Assembly (NCBI GenBank): GCA_023678885.1
Contig: CM043002.1
Coordinates: 3,986,022 to 4,050,021 of the forward strand
DNA: 64,000 nt
DNA from: Pogostemon cablin
Lineage: Eukaryota; Streptophyta; Magnoliopsida; Lamiales; Lamiaceae
Direction: 5' to 3'
Both the position numbers and the translations under genes were made by a program. The notes beneath the pieces are model-generated. The model was not told the origin of the DNA and made no database searches. It was given only the letters and a program-made list of their open reading frames with translations. Positions 1 to 11,117 of the stretch are shown one piece after another (the first letter of the stretch is position 1; each line of letters begins with the position of its first letter).

Positions 1-346
1 TTAGTCACTCTCTATATCTGAAATTCAATTAAAATTTGGGCTAAGTGTTAAAAAAGTCCTCACTTTTATTTCAATTGCAAGTAAGTCTAAACTTTTGAAA
101 TTTGTTAAAAAAGTATATAACTTTCAAAAGAGATTGCAAATTGACCTACCGCTCACATTTTGACTGTCCAAATCTCAAGTGAAAAATAACATTTAAAAAA
201 AGAAATTGCCCTGCAATCCCCTCTCTTTCTCTCTCCAAATTTCCCCTCCCAACTTTTCATCCTCTCCAATCCAAAGGGAAAGATAATTACGAAATAGTTC
301 GCATCTCAGGGAATAACACTTTTGTGCTGGATTCGGCTACTCCACA

Positions 347-995
347 ATGGAATCAATTTCTGACTCAGTTTCCGGTGGCGGGCTACTTCGACCATCAATT
401 TCAGGCGGGATCGGACTACTTTCGCCATCAATTTCTAACGAGATTGAGCCTCACCCACCGTGTCTACGCCGTGAGAACACAATTTTGGTTTTGGTATTTA
501 CCGGAAGCAAAAGAGCTGGTTTCGATTCAAATTCCTCCTCTGACGAGAAGTAGTCATGCACCAAAAAACCAAAATCGGCGGTTCGAATCGGGGAACCGCC
601 GGTTCCGGAACCGGTAAAAAATAAATCAAAACCGATAAAGGAAGGTTCGATTTCGGTTCCTCATTCATTGGATAAAAAACTGGCGATTCGGTTAGAACCG
701 CCGATTTTTTTAATTTTTTTAACTTTTTTACGCTAAAACTAAAAAAATATATTAAAACTGGAACCGGCGATTCCAAATCGGAACCGAAACCGCCAGTTTC
801 GGAACCAAAACCTTCCTACCCCGGTTCGGTTCTGATTCCGGTTCCCCCTACCTTGGAACCAGAACCGGTGGTTCCGAACTGGGGTGCATGCCTAACGAGA
901 AGACCACTCATGCTTGTGGACGTAAAAATGGCGCACTCAAACCAGCATCTGCATTTCCTTCACCTTTATCTGGTATATGGTGGAAGGAGGCATAA
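347..995 (+). pseudogene. Captured gene fragment, one reading frame split by a hAT MITE
   Basis: An ATG at 347 opens 68 codons, Ser/Gly-rich at the start, that run into the target duplication of the MITE at 551-894. If the MITE and one duplication copy (551-902) are ignored, the same frame continues at 903 for 30 more codons to TAA at 993-995, ending in the residues SGIWWKEA. The open continuation across the insertion implies one segment before the MITE landed. I do not recognise the parent gene. It lies inside the Pack-MULE at 38-1946 and is most likely a transduplicated exon fragment, not a working gene. Confidence 0.55.
551..894. mobile_element. Non-autonomous hAT MITE, 344 bp
   Basis: The termini are inverted: TAGTCATGCACC on the left and, on the other strand, TAGGCATGCACC on the right. 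An 8-bp duplication ACGAGAAG sits at 543-550 and 895-902, as expected for hAT. The interior is built of GGTTCCGGAACCGG-like segments in both orientations and has no coding potential. Open frames called across it are artefacts of these repeats. It is nested in the Pack-MULE at 38-1946. Confidence 0.85.
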
Positions 996-1064
996 GTACG
1001 AGGTGGACTAGTTTGAAGGAATGGAATTTAAAATGGGAGGAATTCATGTAAATATGGATTAATT

Positions 1065-1267
1065 GGAACAACATGCCCAATTTCTCCAGGCAAGAATTTC
1101 ACGTACATTCTGAGGATCAAATTGGAAGCTTTTTCTATTTTTCATTTTGGGATTTCACAAAGCTGCTGTGGATTTGATGGGATTAAAATCTTAAGTAGGC
1201 CACTAATCCCTATTTCTTTTCCTAATCATGCCGACTATTTTACTATTCTTACTGGAGATTGGTACTC
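1065..1267 (+). pseudogene. Captured SKU5-similar (multicopper oxidase-like) gene fragment
   Basis: Translation near 1065 gives GTTCPISPGKNFTYIL. After a one-base shift comes DQIGSFFYF, and after another shift GF.GIKILSRPLIPI, ending TILTGDWY. This is the order expected in the first cupredoxin (Cu-oxidase_3) domain of the plant SKU5-similar/ascorbate-oxidase-like family, which are secreted or GPI-anchored cell-wall proteins. Only about 65 residues are present, with at least two frameshifts and no start, so it is a non-functional capture. Its place inside a TIR element with a 9-bp duplication supports gene-fragment acquisition. Confidence 0.75.
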
Positions 1268-1520
1268 TCTAATCCCTTTTATTTTTCATCTCATTTCCTT
1301 TAAAATAATTATTTATCTCCCGAGCAAGGATCTCACCGGCAGCAACTGGAGGCTGAGCGACGGACAACGGTCATTGGCGGTGGCTTCGACAGCAGAGCGA
1401 TTTTTGGCAGTTGATGGGGTTGGGTGACGACAGATGGCGGTCGCTGGATCTTTCCCTTCAGATACGGAGATGATGAAAAGTTGGGATGGAAATATGGAGA
1501 GGGTTGCACGATTTTTATTA

Positions 1521-1790
1521 CTCCCTCCGTCCCAACTTCAACTTCACACTTTCCGTTTTGGTCTATTCCAAATTCAACTTCACACTTCCATAAAAGGAAA
1601 AAGCAACAAACTAATATCCCTCTAACATACTTTAATTTCAAATTTGTCATCACCATTTTAACACACATAACATACTTTATCATTTATTTATTACCCAAAA
1701 ATATCATACTACCCTCAAAAGTAAGTCAAAAAGTGACTTTTCTTAAACTCCGTATCTACAGTAAACGTGAACTTGAATATTTTTTTAATT
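1521..1790. mobile_element. Stowaway-like MITE, degenerate right end
   Basis: It begins TA|CTCCCTCCGTCCCAACTTC (TA at 1519-1520), a Stowaway-type terminus, and lies in the right TIR of the element at 38-1946. The expected GGACGGAGGGAG partner is not visible; the right limit is placed where similarity to the Mutator-like TIR resumes. A related piece in reverse orientation is at 20735-20882. Confidence 0.5.
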
Positions 1791-1959
1791 TCCACGTTGG
1801 ATTTGGGCAGTCAAAATTGGTCAAAATCTGACCGGTAGTTAAATTTGCAATCTCTTTTGAAAGTTTTATACTTTTTTGCAAAATTTTAAAAGTTTAGACT
1901 AATTTGCAACTAAAGTAAAGGTGATGACTTTTCTGGCAATTAACCCTTAAAATTTTATA

Positions 1960-2185
1960 CTCCCTCCGTCTCATTTAAAGATGGTCTTTTTTCCATTTTA
2001 GTCGTCCCACCGAAAGGGTTCCTTTCTTTTTTACACACATGGGATTCACACACCCCGTCTAATACAATTAAAATATGGAGTCCACACTCCCATTAATACA
2101 ACTACCCACTACTACACATTAAATAATAATACTTATTAATTTACGTGAAAAAGCAAAAGCCCCTTTTACACCGGTACGGAGGGAG
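1960..2185. mobile_element. Stowaway MITE (Tc1/Mariner type)
   Basis: Terminal inverted repeats CTCCCTCCGTCTC and CGGTACGGAGGGAG are flanked by TA (1958-1959 and 2186-2187). It is about 226 bp, with the GTCGTCCCACCGAAAGG internal segment common to this family, and non-coding. Confidence 0.85.
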
Positions 2186-2361
2186 TATATAACATTTAAA
2201 ATATACTCCCTCAATCCCACATTAATTAACGTCTACGTTTGCACGGAGATTAAAAAATATGGAATACTAATATTTTAATTTGTATTGGGTTGACGAATAT
2301 AATATTTTAATTATAGTTGTATTAGTATTGTATATGAGTCTCTCTATAATACTCCATATAT

Positions 2362-2657
2362 TAATCCCTCCATCCCATGTATTTTTACCCATGAGGTGTA
2401 CCAAGTATTTTTATTAATTCCATAAATGGTAAAAATACACTCTATATCTTACAAACTTTTTACACTTTATTCATCAATTCCAACAACTTTATTTACTATT
2501 TTACACTTTATTCATCATTTTTAACAACTTTATTTACTTTCTCTTAAAATTATCAATTTATCCCTACTTTTTCTTATGTCATATATTAAAAAAATAACAC
2601 TTCTTAATTTCTGTACTTGTACAAATGAGTAAAAATACCTGAAATGGATGGAGTAAT
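2362..2657. mobile_element. MITE, family A (ATTTTTAC termini)
   Basis: The left end ATCCCTCCATCCCATGTATT pairs inverted with the right end TACCTGAAATGGATGGAGTA. The interior holds two direct copies of ACACTTTATTCATCA. This intact copy serves as an empty-site reference for the family member at 25219-28394, which was split by a Mutator-like element at ACACTTTATT. Confidence 0.7.
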
Positions 2658-3436
2658 TTTTTTGTGTGGGTATCACTTGACAAAAGAAAATATAAATTTT
2701 GGAACAAATTTGAAATGTAATATGTAAACTTTAACATGGACACGACTATCAACAGGTTATAATATGTAAATTAAAAAAAAAATTTTAAAAAAAAACTGAA
2801 ATAAAATACTAAATAAATAGCAAGATTTTCAGCCAAAAAAAATAGCAAGATTGAAAACAAAAATTCTTTTGTTGTATTACAGAATCGCAATTTAGAGAAA
2901 AAAAAATGATTTCACAAACCTCAATTAAACCTACCAAATCTGGTTGGTGAGTTAAAAATACATATATCTAGTAACACATATATGAACACACATAGAATTT
3001 TAAAAAAAAAAACATATATAAATAAAGATTAATATCATCATATATTACATTATCTCTTTAAAACTTTTATCATTTAAAGAGCAAAATCTTGGGTGGATCA
3101 CTTAATATTTTCTTGATTAAAAAGTTTCATTTTGTTTGTCTCATCTAAATTGTCTTTTATTTTCCTTTTATAGAAAAGGAAGAACCCCTATGGCTCACCA
3201 TACTAATAAAATTTTATCAACCATACATAAAATAATAATACTTTTTAATTTATGTAAAAAAAGTAAATGAAAATTTTGAATGGGACAAAGGAAGTAACTC
3301 CTTATTTATAATACGAAAAGTAAATGGAAACTTTTGGATGAGAAAAAGTGAGTAACTTCTTATTTATAATTTTATTGTGAAACTCGATCTGTGCCCGATT
3401 TGTGAGACGATGATTAAAATGAATCAACAAAATTTA
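2658..3436. other. AT-rich intergenic DNA
   Basis: No coding signal on either strand. The part at about 3119-3296 has weak Stowaway-like ends (TTGTCTCATCTAAATTG and TGGGACAAAGGAAGTAA) and looks like an old MITE. Elsewhere only homopolymer A/T runs. Confidence 0.5.
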
Positions 3437-3701
3437 TTGAGAGACTCTCTTATGAGACATGTTTTTGTGAGACGGGTTAATCCATTATTAAAGTATACTT
3501 ATTTGTAGTTAAAGTATGTCAATAATAAATCATATTATAATATTCTAAAATCATACTTTAATTCACCATCTATCATACTTTACAAAACATATTTTAATAA
3601 TCATTAAACATATTTTATTTATATAATAGACATATTTTAAAACATCTCACAAACGATCTCACATAAATAGTGTCTCACAAGAGACTTTGTCAAATTTATT
3701 T
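3437..3701. repeat. Inverted-repeat element with GAGAC-rich ends
   Basis: The left arm AAAATTTATTGAGAGACTCT pairs with the reverse complement of the right arm ending AAGAGACTTTGTCAAATTT. Similar TGAGAC/GTCTCA-rich inverted DNA recurs at 12538-12746. Probably a degraded MITE. The 3702-4296 flank is AT-rich with nothing recognisable. Confidence 0.5.
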
Positions 3702-4296
3702 ATTATCAATTTATATTTTCTTTTAAATGGAGTATTATTTTAAAAAAAATTATTGTCAATTAATCGCATTAAATCTAATTAATCCAAACGCTATACTTTC
3801 TCCCGTTGAATAATTTTACTTGCACCACTTCCATTAAATTATAAATAATTTTAGGGTTAATGGTAATAAAAATTACGAATTTTAGATTAATCTCTATTTT
3901 TGAAAATTTATTAATAAAAATTATACTTTCAAGTATTGTTGCAAAACGTACCACAAGTAGCAAATGCTTGCTCAACAACTAACTTAGCATTTTAATTCCA
4001 CATTAACCTTACAAGTGATACTAAAACGTTAGGAGCATTTTGCAACCATATTTATATGCAGTATTCTTTTTTACAACTTTTTACCGGTGTGGATTAATTT
4101 ATAATAAAAGTAAATTTCGTAATTCTTTCTTACAATTAACCTTAATATTCTTATATGTTACTTATTCATATATATTTTGATTATTCTATCACATATGAAA
4201 TATAGAATTTGTTATCTTTAATGTATTTTGAAATTAAGAAATTAAGTTAAAAAATAAAAATAATAAATTCATTAATATTTAAAGAGGTATTATATA

Positions 4297-4496
4297 CTTC
4301 CTACGGCCACTTACGATATCTATTTTACCATTTTTGGCGTCCATTTCAAATGTATCCATTTCCCTTTTTTAGTAAAAAAATACACCTTGTGACCCACCAC
4401 TTCCCTCTAATACAACTACTCACTTTACATATAATAATACTATTTAATCCACGCGCAAAAATTAAACGAGTACCTTGTAAGTGGCCAAAGAGAGTA
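4297..4496. mobile_element. MITE with GGCCACTTAC termini
   Basis: The ends are inverted: CTTCCTACGGCCACTTAC and GTAAGTGGCCAAAGAGAG, flanked by TA. The interior TTTGGCGTCC and CCACGCGCAAAAA segments match the copy at 22376-22616, so these are two members of one family. Confidence 0.65.
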
Positions 4497-4962
4497 TAAT
4501 TTAAATTTTAACTACATTTTACATTAGCATTTTTTAAAGATAAAAATTCACTAAAATTGAATTACTATAATTCGTTTATAAGTATTTAACCTTTATCGTT
4601 AATAAAAATTAAAAAACCAATAGAGTGAGACCATCTCACTTAAATATTATTTATAACCCTCCAGCTCGAGCTGAGTTGAAGTTCTGTTTCATCTAGTTTC
4701 TAGCTCGGTTTGAGTTGTCAACTCGAGTTGGGGCAGGACAAGTCAAGTTAGCTTGCGTAACTGCATCATTTCGAACATAATGGTCCACATCCCAACTCTG
4801 ATTCAAATGATTCTTCCGCTCAAAAAGTTCTATTTTCCATGGCTTTCCAACTAGATAAGGAAATCTAGATGAAGCTCTTTGTATTTTCATCAGAATCAAT
4901 TTGTATGATAAACCACTTGATTTTTCAACCATTTCAACTTTATTATTTTTTTTATTTCATTC
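4497..4962. other. Intergenic, nothing recognised
   Basis: Open frames of up to 79 codons occur at 4693-4932 (-), but they show no family motif and no coding-like composition. I see no gene here. Confidence 0.4.
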
Positions 4963-5560
4963 GTTACCTTCTTGATTTTCACCTAAAATACAATAAAACG
5001 CCTCAAATGCATTTTTTTTATAAAATGTATGGAGTGTATGAGATTTATGCTATTATATGACAACAATCCTTACAAAAAGTATTAAATTGGACTCTAAAAC
5101 ATTTTGATTTTCACATTTATCAAATCCCAAAACTTAAAGTATTATTTGTCCCAAAAGTCAGAACAACAAAAAAAGAACAAGAGAGAGTGTGTGTGAGAGA
5201 AAATCAAATGAAAAACAAAGACTATAACAATTAGGTCATTCAAAATGCGATTTTCCTCAATTTAGGCTATGTAACTCTCATTACATACAATGATAAATTC
5301 ATAGCATACAAGATAAAACAATTACCACCAATGAAAATGTTCCATTGGTCTATCCTCATAGAAATGTTTAAATCACTCATGATAAGTGTATAAAATGTAC
5401 ACAAATAGGATAGAAGTGTGTACTCTTAAATTTAGTTCGAGTGCATACGTAACCATAAGTTTGTCAAATGTTTCAAACTCTCAACCAACAAAAATATGAC
5501 TAAAAAGTGATTTTTTATATATTTTTTTTAAAGTAATATAGAGTATTTGGTTAAGATAAA
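4963..5560 (-). mobile_element. Ty3/gypsy-type LTR/internal junction fragment
   Basis: This stretch parallels 58060-58560. Both share ATAAAAC.CCTCAAA, TATATGACAACAAT, TTAAATTGGACACTTAA-like sequence, an LTR edge (about 5122 here) and then ATACAAGATAAAACAATTAC beyond it. The orientation is minus, with the LTR to the left. Both outer ends are lost. It is a truncated copy of the family whose larger remains lie at 54640-60831. Confidence 0.65.
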
Positions 5561-6801
5561 TAAATTTGGATAAAGTGACTCTCATACTACAATCATATGC
5601 AGCTATGGGTACCATACCCAATAGTTTGATGAAGGTTGGGATGGAGGGTAAGGCTTTGAACAGGGCCCCATGCATCTGCAGAAACCGGCTATTATTGCTG
5701 GGGCAGAAATTCAGAAAAGCTGCAAAAAGTCCAACCCAACCCTCTCACCCGTCATCACATTTTCTTGCTCTCATATGTCCTAACATATTCCTACTTATTT
5801 TTCATTGCTTGCACAAGCATTTTTTTCTCTTATACCTAGTAAAAAAAAGCTGTCTGCAACTGCAACCCTGAGTAAATTAATGAAATTTTAACCTTAATTT
5901 CTCCAAAGTCAATGGAGTCTGCACAATAAAATTGAAGGGAAAGGTGGCTATTGCAGGTTGTTGGATTGGATATTAATGGTAGACAATTTTCACAGTTATC
6001 TTCTTACAGGCCCAACATAATCATACCCTTTATTTAATATGTTGTCTACCCATTATTGCAATTTGCAACTTGGGGAGATTATTGAGATAACACATTCTAT
6101 CGCCATAGTGTACAATTCAGAATTCCACACTATTTTGCCCTAAGAATCTTTACTATTTCTTCCGTTTTGAGGTAAAGTTTAGATTTTGTTTTAAAACTTT
6201 TTTTTTAAAAAGTGAGACGCATGCAAAGTAATTAATATTTTTATATGGAGCCTCAACACCACATTAATATAACTACTCATTACGTATTAAAATATTATAT
6301 TTGTTAGTAAAAAGAGCAAATGTAAATATTAATGCGGGTAAGATAAAATATAATTTTAATAACTTATACTACTCTCTTTGTCTCGAAATTATTTGTACCG
6401 AAAATGTAGAAATATTATCTATTTTAACTAACTTTTTATTTATATTAGAGGTAATGTAATCTTTTTATTTAATAAATAAAATGTTAAATGGATTATCTAA
6501 TCTAATTTATTTGCAATGCCCTTATGGAGTATTTCATAATTATTTTAAACTAAGTCTAGGCAACTATATCAGACGAGTTGATGCATTAATAAAGTGAGGT
6601 TATTAATTATTATATCGGTAAAATATGATATACTATGTTAACAATCATGATGAATAATGTATTAAGATATAATTTTAAGTATTTTAGTATGATTTACTAA
6701 AGTATAATTACTGAATAATTAATAATACTATAACATCCTCAAATAATACTTAAAATGCAATATCATTTATCATACTTTATAAAATCATACTTTAACCAGC
6801 A
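5561..6801. other. Intergenic with degenerate MITE-like pieces
   Basis: A 101-codon frame at 5566-5871 (+) has no recognisable domain and I do not call it a gene. Weak Stowaway-like termini occur near 6148-6360 and 6370-6540. The remainder is AT-rich DNA. Confidence 0.4.
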
Positions 6802-7105
6802 AATAATATTGTGAAAATGGCAAAAAGTAGTCACTATTACTTAAGTGTAATTTTAAGTGGCCACATGTGTTATATATAATTTTTTCTAGCCACTTTTAAA
6901 GGAATTGGCCAAAATACCCTTTAGGGAGACCCACTTTTCACATGTTTGGAGAATGAGATTCTACACTTTTTGACCAAAAGTACCAAACGTACAGTAAAGG
7001 AATCTGATTCCTCTTTATTTCTGAATAAAGTGGCAAAGTACAATACATAATACCTAGTACTCCTATGTAGGCATGTGCTCCTCATATCCATACAAAATAA
7101 ATGAG

Positions 7106-7223
<118 letters not shown>

Positions 7224-7626
7224 TGGTCCAACATTTATTAAAAAAATTTCTACTAGTTATTTTAGAGGTTGAGCATTTGGGAGCAATTTCTAGTTTTTAG
7301 AGAGGTGTGGGATTTTGGGGAGCAGGTGTACAAGGTATGTTTAAACTTGTTTTAACAGTTATGAATGCCTTAATTTTATAATTTTTACACGCCTCAAGAG
7401 TATATTTTATTTATTCAACATTTTGTAATAGAAAAAATTGTATGCCGATTAGAATAATTTTGTCACATTCAAAATTCTTTCCACATTAAATCTTCACAAC
7501 TCATGTTAAATTGTATTTATATTTAATCTTCACCACTACACCCTATATTTAGTCTATAAAGTACTAAGTGCACCCGGTGCATTACATACTAACCCTAGAT
7601 TTTGTCAAATATTTAAACAATGGTGA

Positions 7627-7998
7627 GTAGGCCGAATAGAAGAAGACTTGTGGGAGGATTAGAACAACTTTGTAGGCCGAATATCAGAAATGTTGGTCGA
7701 ATAGGCCAAAAATTTCTCAATTTTAGAAAATTAGTAGGCTGAATAGACAAATAATGTAGGCCGAATAGAAAGACGTAGGCCAAATAGAAGAACTAAATTT
7801 TCCAGAAATTTTTCATTTTTAAAAACACGTAGGCCGAATAGAAAAGTAGTAGGTCGAATAGGAGAACCTTATGGGCCGAATAGAAGAAATATAGGCCGAA
7901 TAGAAGAGAAACATACTGAGACTTTTTAAGGTGTGTCAAGGTAGGCCGAATATTGAAACAGTGTAGGGCTGCATATATTAATCTGTTGGCCGAATAGA
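7627..7998 (+). repeat. Left subterminal array of TAGGCCGAATAGAA motifs
   Basis: About a dozen copies, exact or with one or two changes, lie at irregular spacing of 17-60 bp (for example near 7628, 7756, 7829, 7892, 7985). All face the same way. The mirror array in opposite orientation is at 11118-11532. Position inside each TIR suggests transposase-binding or silencing-target repeats; that role is inference. Confidence 0.85.
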
Positions 7999-8097
7999 AT
8001 ACAATATGAGTGTAATTTTCTAATGTTTTAATGTTGCAACTAATTTTCTAATGTTGTAATGTTGATGTCATTAAAGTTTTCTTGCAAAAATGTGCAG

Positions 8098-8670
8098 ATG
8101 AGTTATAAAAAAGTTGGGATGTGTTGGGGTGGAGCATGGGAAGGGTTGGTATACAAAGGTGGAGTGGTGAACTGATTATTCATGTCAGAGGACAGTCTGT
8201 GTTATAGTAGTTTGCTAAAAGAAATTCATGACATAGTACTAGCTGATTTGGGTCACTGGTGTTGTGTAGTTCATTCTCTAGTTGATTACGATGGCTTTTT
8301 GTCTAAATATAAGATAAAGAATGATGCACGTGTGACAGAAGTGTTCAACTGTGTTGATGTAGGAATGGTGTACGTGACACTCCGTTCTATCGCTAATGCA
8401 GGGAGTAGTATGGTTTCAGGGATGGGTTATGATGACAGAAGTGCTGTACAAGCAATGACCAACATACGAGGGCACATTCTAGCGGGAGGCCTGATTTTGA
8501 TTTGAATGTGGAATACAGTTCGGCCTCAGAGATGCAGTGGTCTGGTTTTAGATAATCTCTAGATGTTGAAGCCGATGACGTCTTTGGTGAGGGTGAGGAT
8601 GATGTAGATGGTTATAATGATGATGATGACCCCGGGAATAGGACTGTCGAAGAAGAATGCAGTAAGACCC
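8098..8670 (+). pseudogene. Mutator transposase (MURA) N-terminal remnant
   Basis: ATG at 8098 opens with CWGGAWEGLVYKGGVV, the opening strand pattern of plant MULE transposase N-terminal domains. An in-frame TGA follows at 8173-8175, then SSLLKEIHDIVL and a run ending MVSGMGYDDRSAV. After a shift near 8500 the frame continues DFDLNVEY and an acidic DDVDGYNDDDDPGN stretch, typical of the linker before the transposase core. The MULE core, the zinc knuckle and the DDE residues are absent: sequence switches to antisense of the ULP1-like gene at about 8670-8700. Non-functional. Confidence 0.7.
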
Positions 8671-8689
8671 AACATCCTCTTGGACATGT

Positions 8690-10845
8690 ACGCCTATATC
8701 AGCTGGTCGCTCTGATAATAACCAGAGGTATGCATCCAGGTGCTGAAACATATAGAAATATATTACAGAAAAATGTGAAATAATGAACATATTTACATAT
8801 TAAGCATACACATGAACACTTTCTCAATTACCTAGTCGTCAAACCAAACACTGGGTCCTCCATCCCAGTGAAAAAATCACTGCCTACTCCATACCCGAGT
8901 CCCACGTCGACCCTGAATTCAACAATGCATTAACAACAGGTGTCATGTATTTAAAGGATTATATGAAAATGTCTAAAATAGTAGACTAGCACTTACAGAT
9001 CTCTGCTTGTCTTAAATCGCTGGCACAGTTGCCAGCGGCGCTCCCGTTCAGTGGTTGTGAATGGTGACTGTAACGCTGCAGTTAGATTTCTACGCCGCTT
9101 AGCATGCATCAAATCATCTTCAGCGACGCTAGGTGTGGGGGCCATCGGACTCACAAGATCCACCACTCTAGAAAGGGAATATCTAAGCCCTGACCTCGAG
9201 CTCGATGGCTCTGTCTCAGACAACCGGATCCGGAAAAGATCAGCTCGAAGACGCTTGAAGTCCAGCGTAAGTGCCTGTCGAAAGAAATGTGTTGTCTGAC
9301 GCTCAGACACAATCTGACAAGCAATTTGGTGTAACAACTCATCCTGCTGATCCGACCTACGAAAGACCCTTTCTTTGAAATCCTGATCATATCCGTGGTC
9401 TTCCTGATCATCTACGTGGGCATCACCCATCCCGATCCCATGAAACACTGGGGGCTCATCCACTCCAGCGTCATGGTGCTGTTGTCCGTCATGCTCATTT
9501 ACAAAGCGAGCATGCCAGCTACGAGCGGAGGAAAGAGGAACATGATGCGTTGGATCATAGGAACTGGGCTCAGCATACCTCGTCTCCCCTGAAGCATGTC
9601 CTCTGTGGTCAGGGCTATGAGTATAGGGAGGTCGGTACGAATGCGGATCCCAATTTAACATCCACGCTGCAGGATCATCCGTGCCCTGGCCCTGTCACCG
9701 ATCCTCAACATCCATGCCCAAATAGTACTGCTGATTCCATGGATTACTAGTAGGATCGTATGCTTCCCTTGCGGTATGGTGCTCCAGATGTGAGTAATCA
9801 GGCCCTCGGACGACCTTTCGTTTGGGGTTAGAAAATGCCTTGGTGTACATCCTCATGATCAACCCTCCAAAGGATCATCCTCTATGCAATCCAATACCCC
9901 CTTCTACGCTCATTAGCGAGGACACGCGGAAAATCCACCACATCAAGATCCTAATGCAAAAAAAACCAATACATTTAAGTATAATATCACTGATTTGTAG
10001 TCTCCAAAATGGATTAATGATTCATACCCGATTAAACAGATTCCTATCAACCCTATTCACTTTATGAAAAATCCATCGCAAGCAAAGTGGCCTTAGATTC
10101 TCCCTATCGCGAGGGACATGGCCATACGATACAGCAAGGGCAGGTAGACGCTCGTACGCCTTACATATGTTAGATAATTACTATTGCAGAAACTGATAAT
10201 ACACTATAACTTTAAGTAATCTACTAAAACACGTACCAGGAGCGCAAATGTGCACCCGTAAAAGTGGTATCTGTACTGATCGGGGTTTGCTTCAGCTGGA
10301 AGTTTGGTCAAAACGTGGTCCATAAAGAGCTGTAGCGTCATATAATTGACCTGCCCCCAAGGGAATAAATCACATCTCTATTCGTCCTCTACTAGTACCC
10401 AGACCTAGTTGTCTACAATCACCTTGGTAACATCAGACCCAAGGACAAAATAGTACAACAACAGCACCTTGGCAATTTTAACCGCATCCTTGGGGCTAAC
10501 ATCTGTAAATCTTCTTCCCTCAAAGTCACGAGCAATCTCACTGACTAATGGTCTCTCGTCCTGACCATAATACGTATCATACACCCTACCGGGCGGGATA
10601 TGATACGACACATTCGAATCAAACACGACTCTATCCCGAAAATAGAGTCTCATTATCCTCATAAACTCTACCCTGCTAAATATAAGGCACTCGTTCCCAA
10701 CCTGAAAATATCTAGCAGTTAAATCGTCCCCCCTACATATAATCTCCCAAGTTATGAGAGTGTGGATATGAGCATTCGCATTCCAATCATCGTTGAGATC
10801 CCAGTAATGACCAAAACATGATCTCCTGAACATCTCCTCCGCATT
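8690..10845 (-). pseudogene. DUF1985/ULP1-like transposon gene, multi-exon, decayed
   Basis: Read on the minus strand, the first exon contains EEMFRRSCFGHYWDL and LIFSRVEFMRIMRLYF (DUF1985), then FPWGQVNYMTLQLFMDHV. Two stops (10405-10407, 10378-10380) interrupt it. Consistent introns follow at 10236-10160 and 10027-9951 (77 bp each, GT-AG), then a long exon ending 8997, an intron 8996-8913, an 81-bp exon, an intron 8831-8743, and an exon starting HLDAYLWLLSER, the usual lead-in to a C48 (Ulp1) peptidase. The catalytic His-Asp-Cys region is missing. Such genes are cargo of plant MULEs; their cellular role is not established. A frameshift near 9890 and a TGA near 9690 add to the decay. Confidence 0.72.
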
Positions 10846-11117
10846 ACCCCCAACCCTTGTTTACTGCCTACAGATAATTTCCATAACAACCCCGGTTTGC
10901 AGTAATTATGTATACTGCAGTTCTGACCCTGCATAGATGGACGCTTTCAGTCACCCCGCACAAATAAATTTTTTTCTAAATAATATGTAACACACATCAT
11001 ATATGTACTCTGTATCAATTCAACCAGCTTACTTAATAACACAGAAACTCATAATTATATGCAAATAACAATAAGTTCATTGCAGCCACTGACCAAATAT
11101 TAGCACACTCAAACATT

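Larger units (their letters stand above)
38..1946. mobile_element. Mutator-like TIR element (Pack-MULE type), family GGGTTAATTG
   Basis: The ends are inverted copies: the left arm starts GGGCTAAGTG and the right arm, read on the other strand, starts GGGTTAATTG. Similarity continues through the TTTGCAATCTC region and the AACTTTTCATC segment, so the arms are roughly 240 bp. A perfect 9-bp duplication TTAAAATTT flanks it (29-37 and 1947-1955), which is the Mutator hallmark. No transposase is visible, so it is non-autonomous. The interior carries plant gene fragments (347-995 split, 1065-1267) plus a GC-richer stretch at 1330-1500, as in Pack-MULEs. A hAT MITE (551-894) and a Stowaway MITE (from 1521) inserted later. 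The element at 29676-30717 shares its TIR. Confidence 0.88.

Noticed and set aside
498..776. 92-codon minus frame
   Set aside because: Produced by the GGTTCCGGAACC repeats of the hAT MITE.
9051..9592. Plus and other minus frames overlapping the ULP1-like gene
   Set aside because: Shadow frames of the minus-strand exon ending at 8997.
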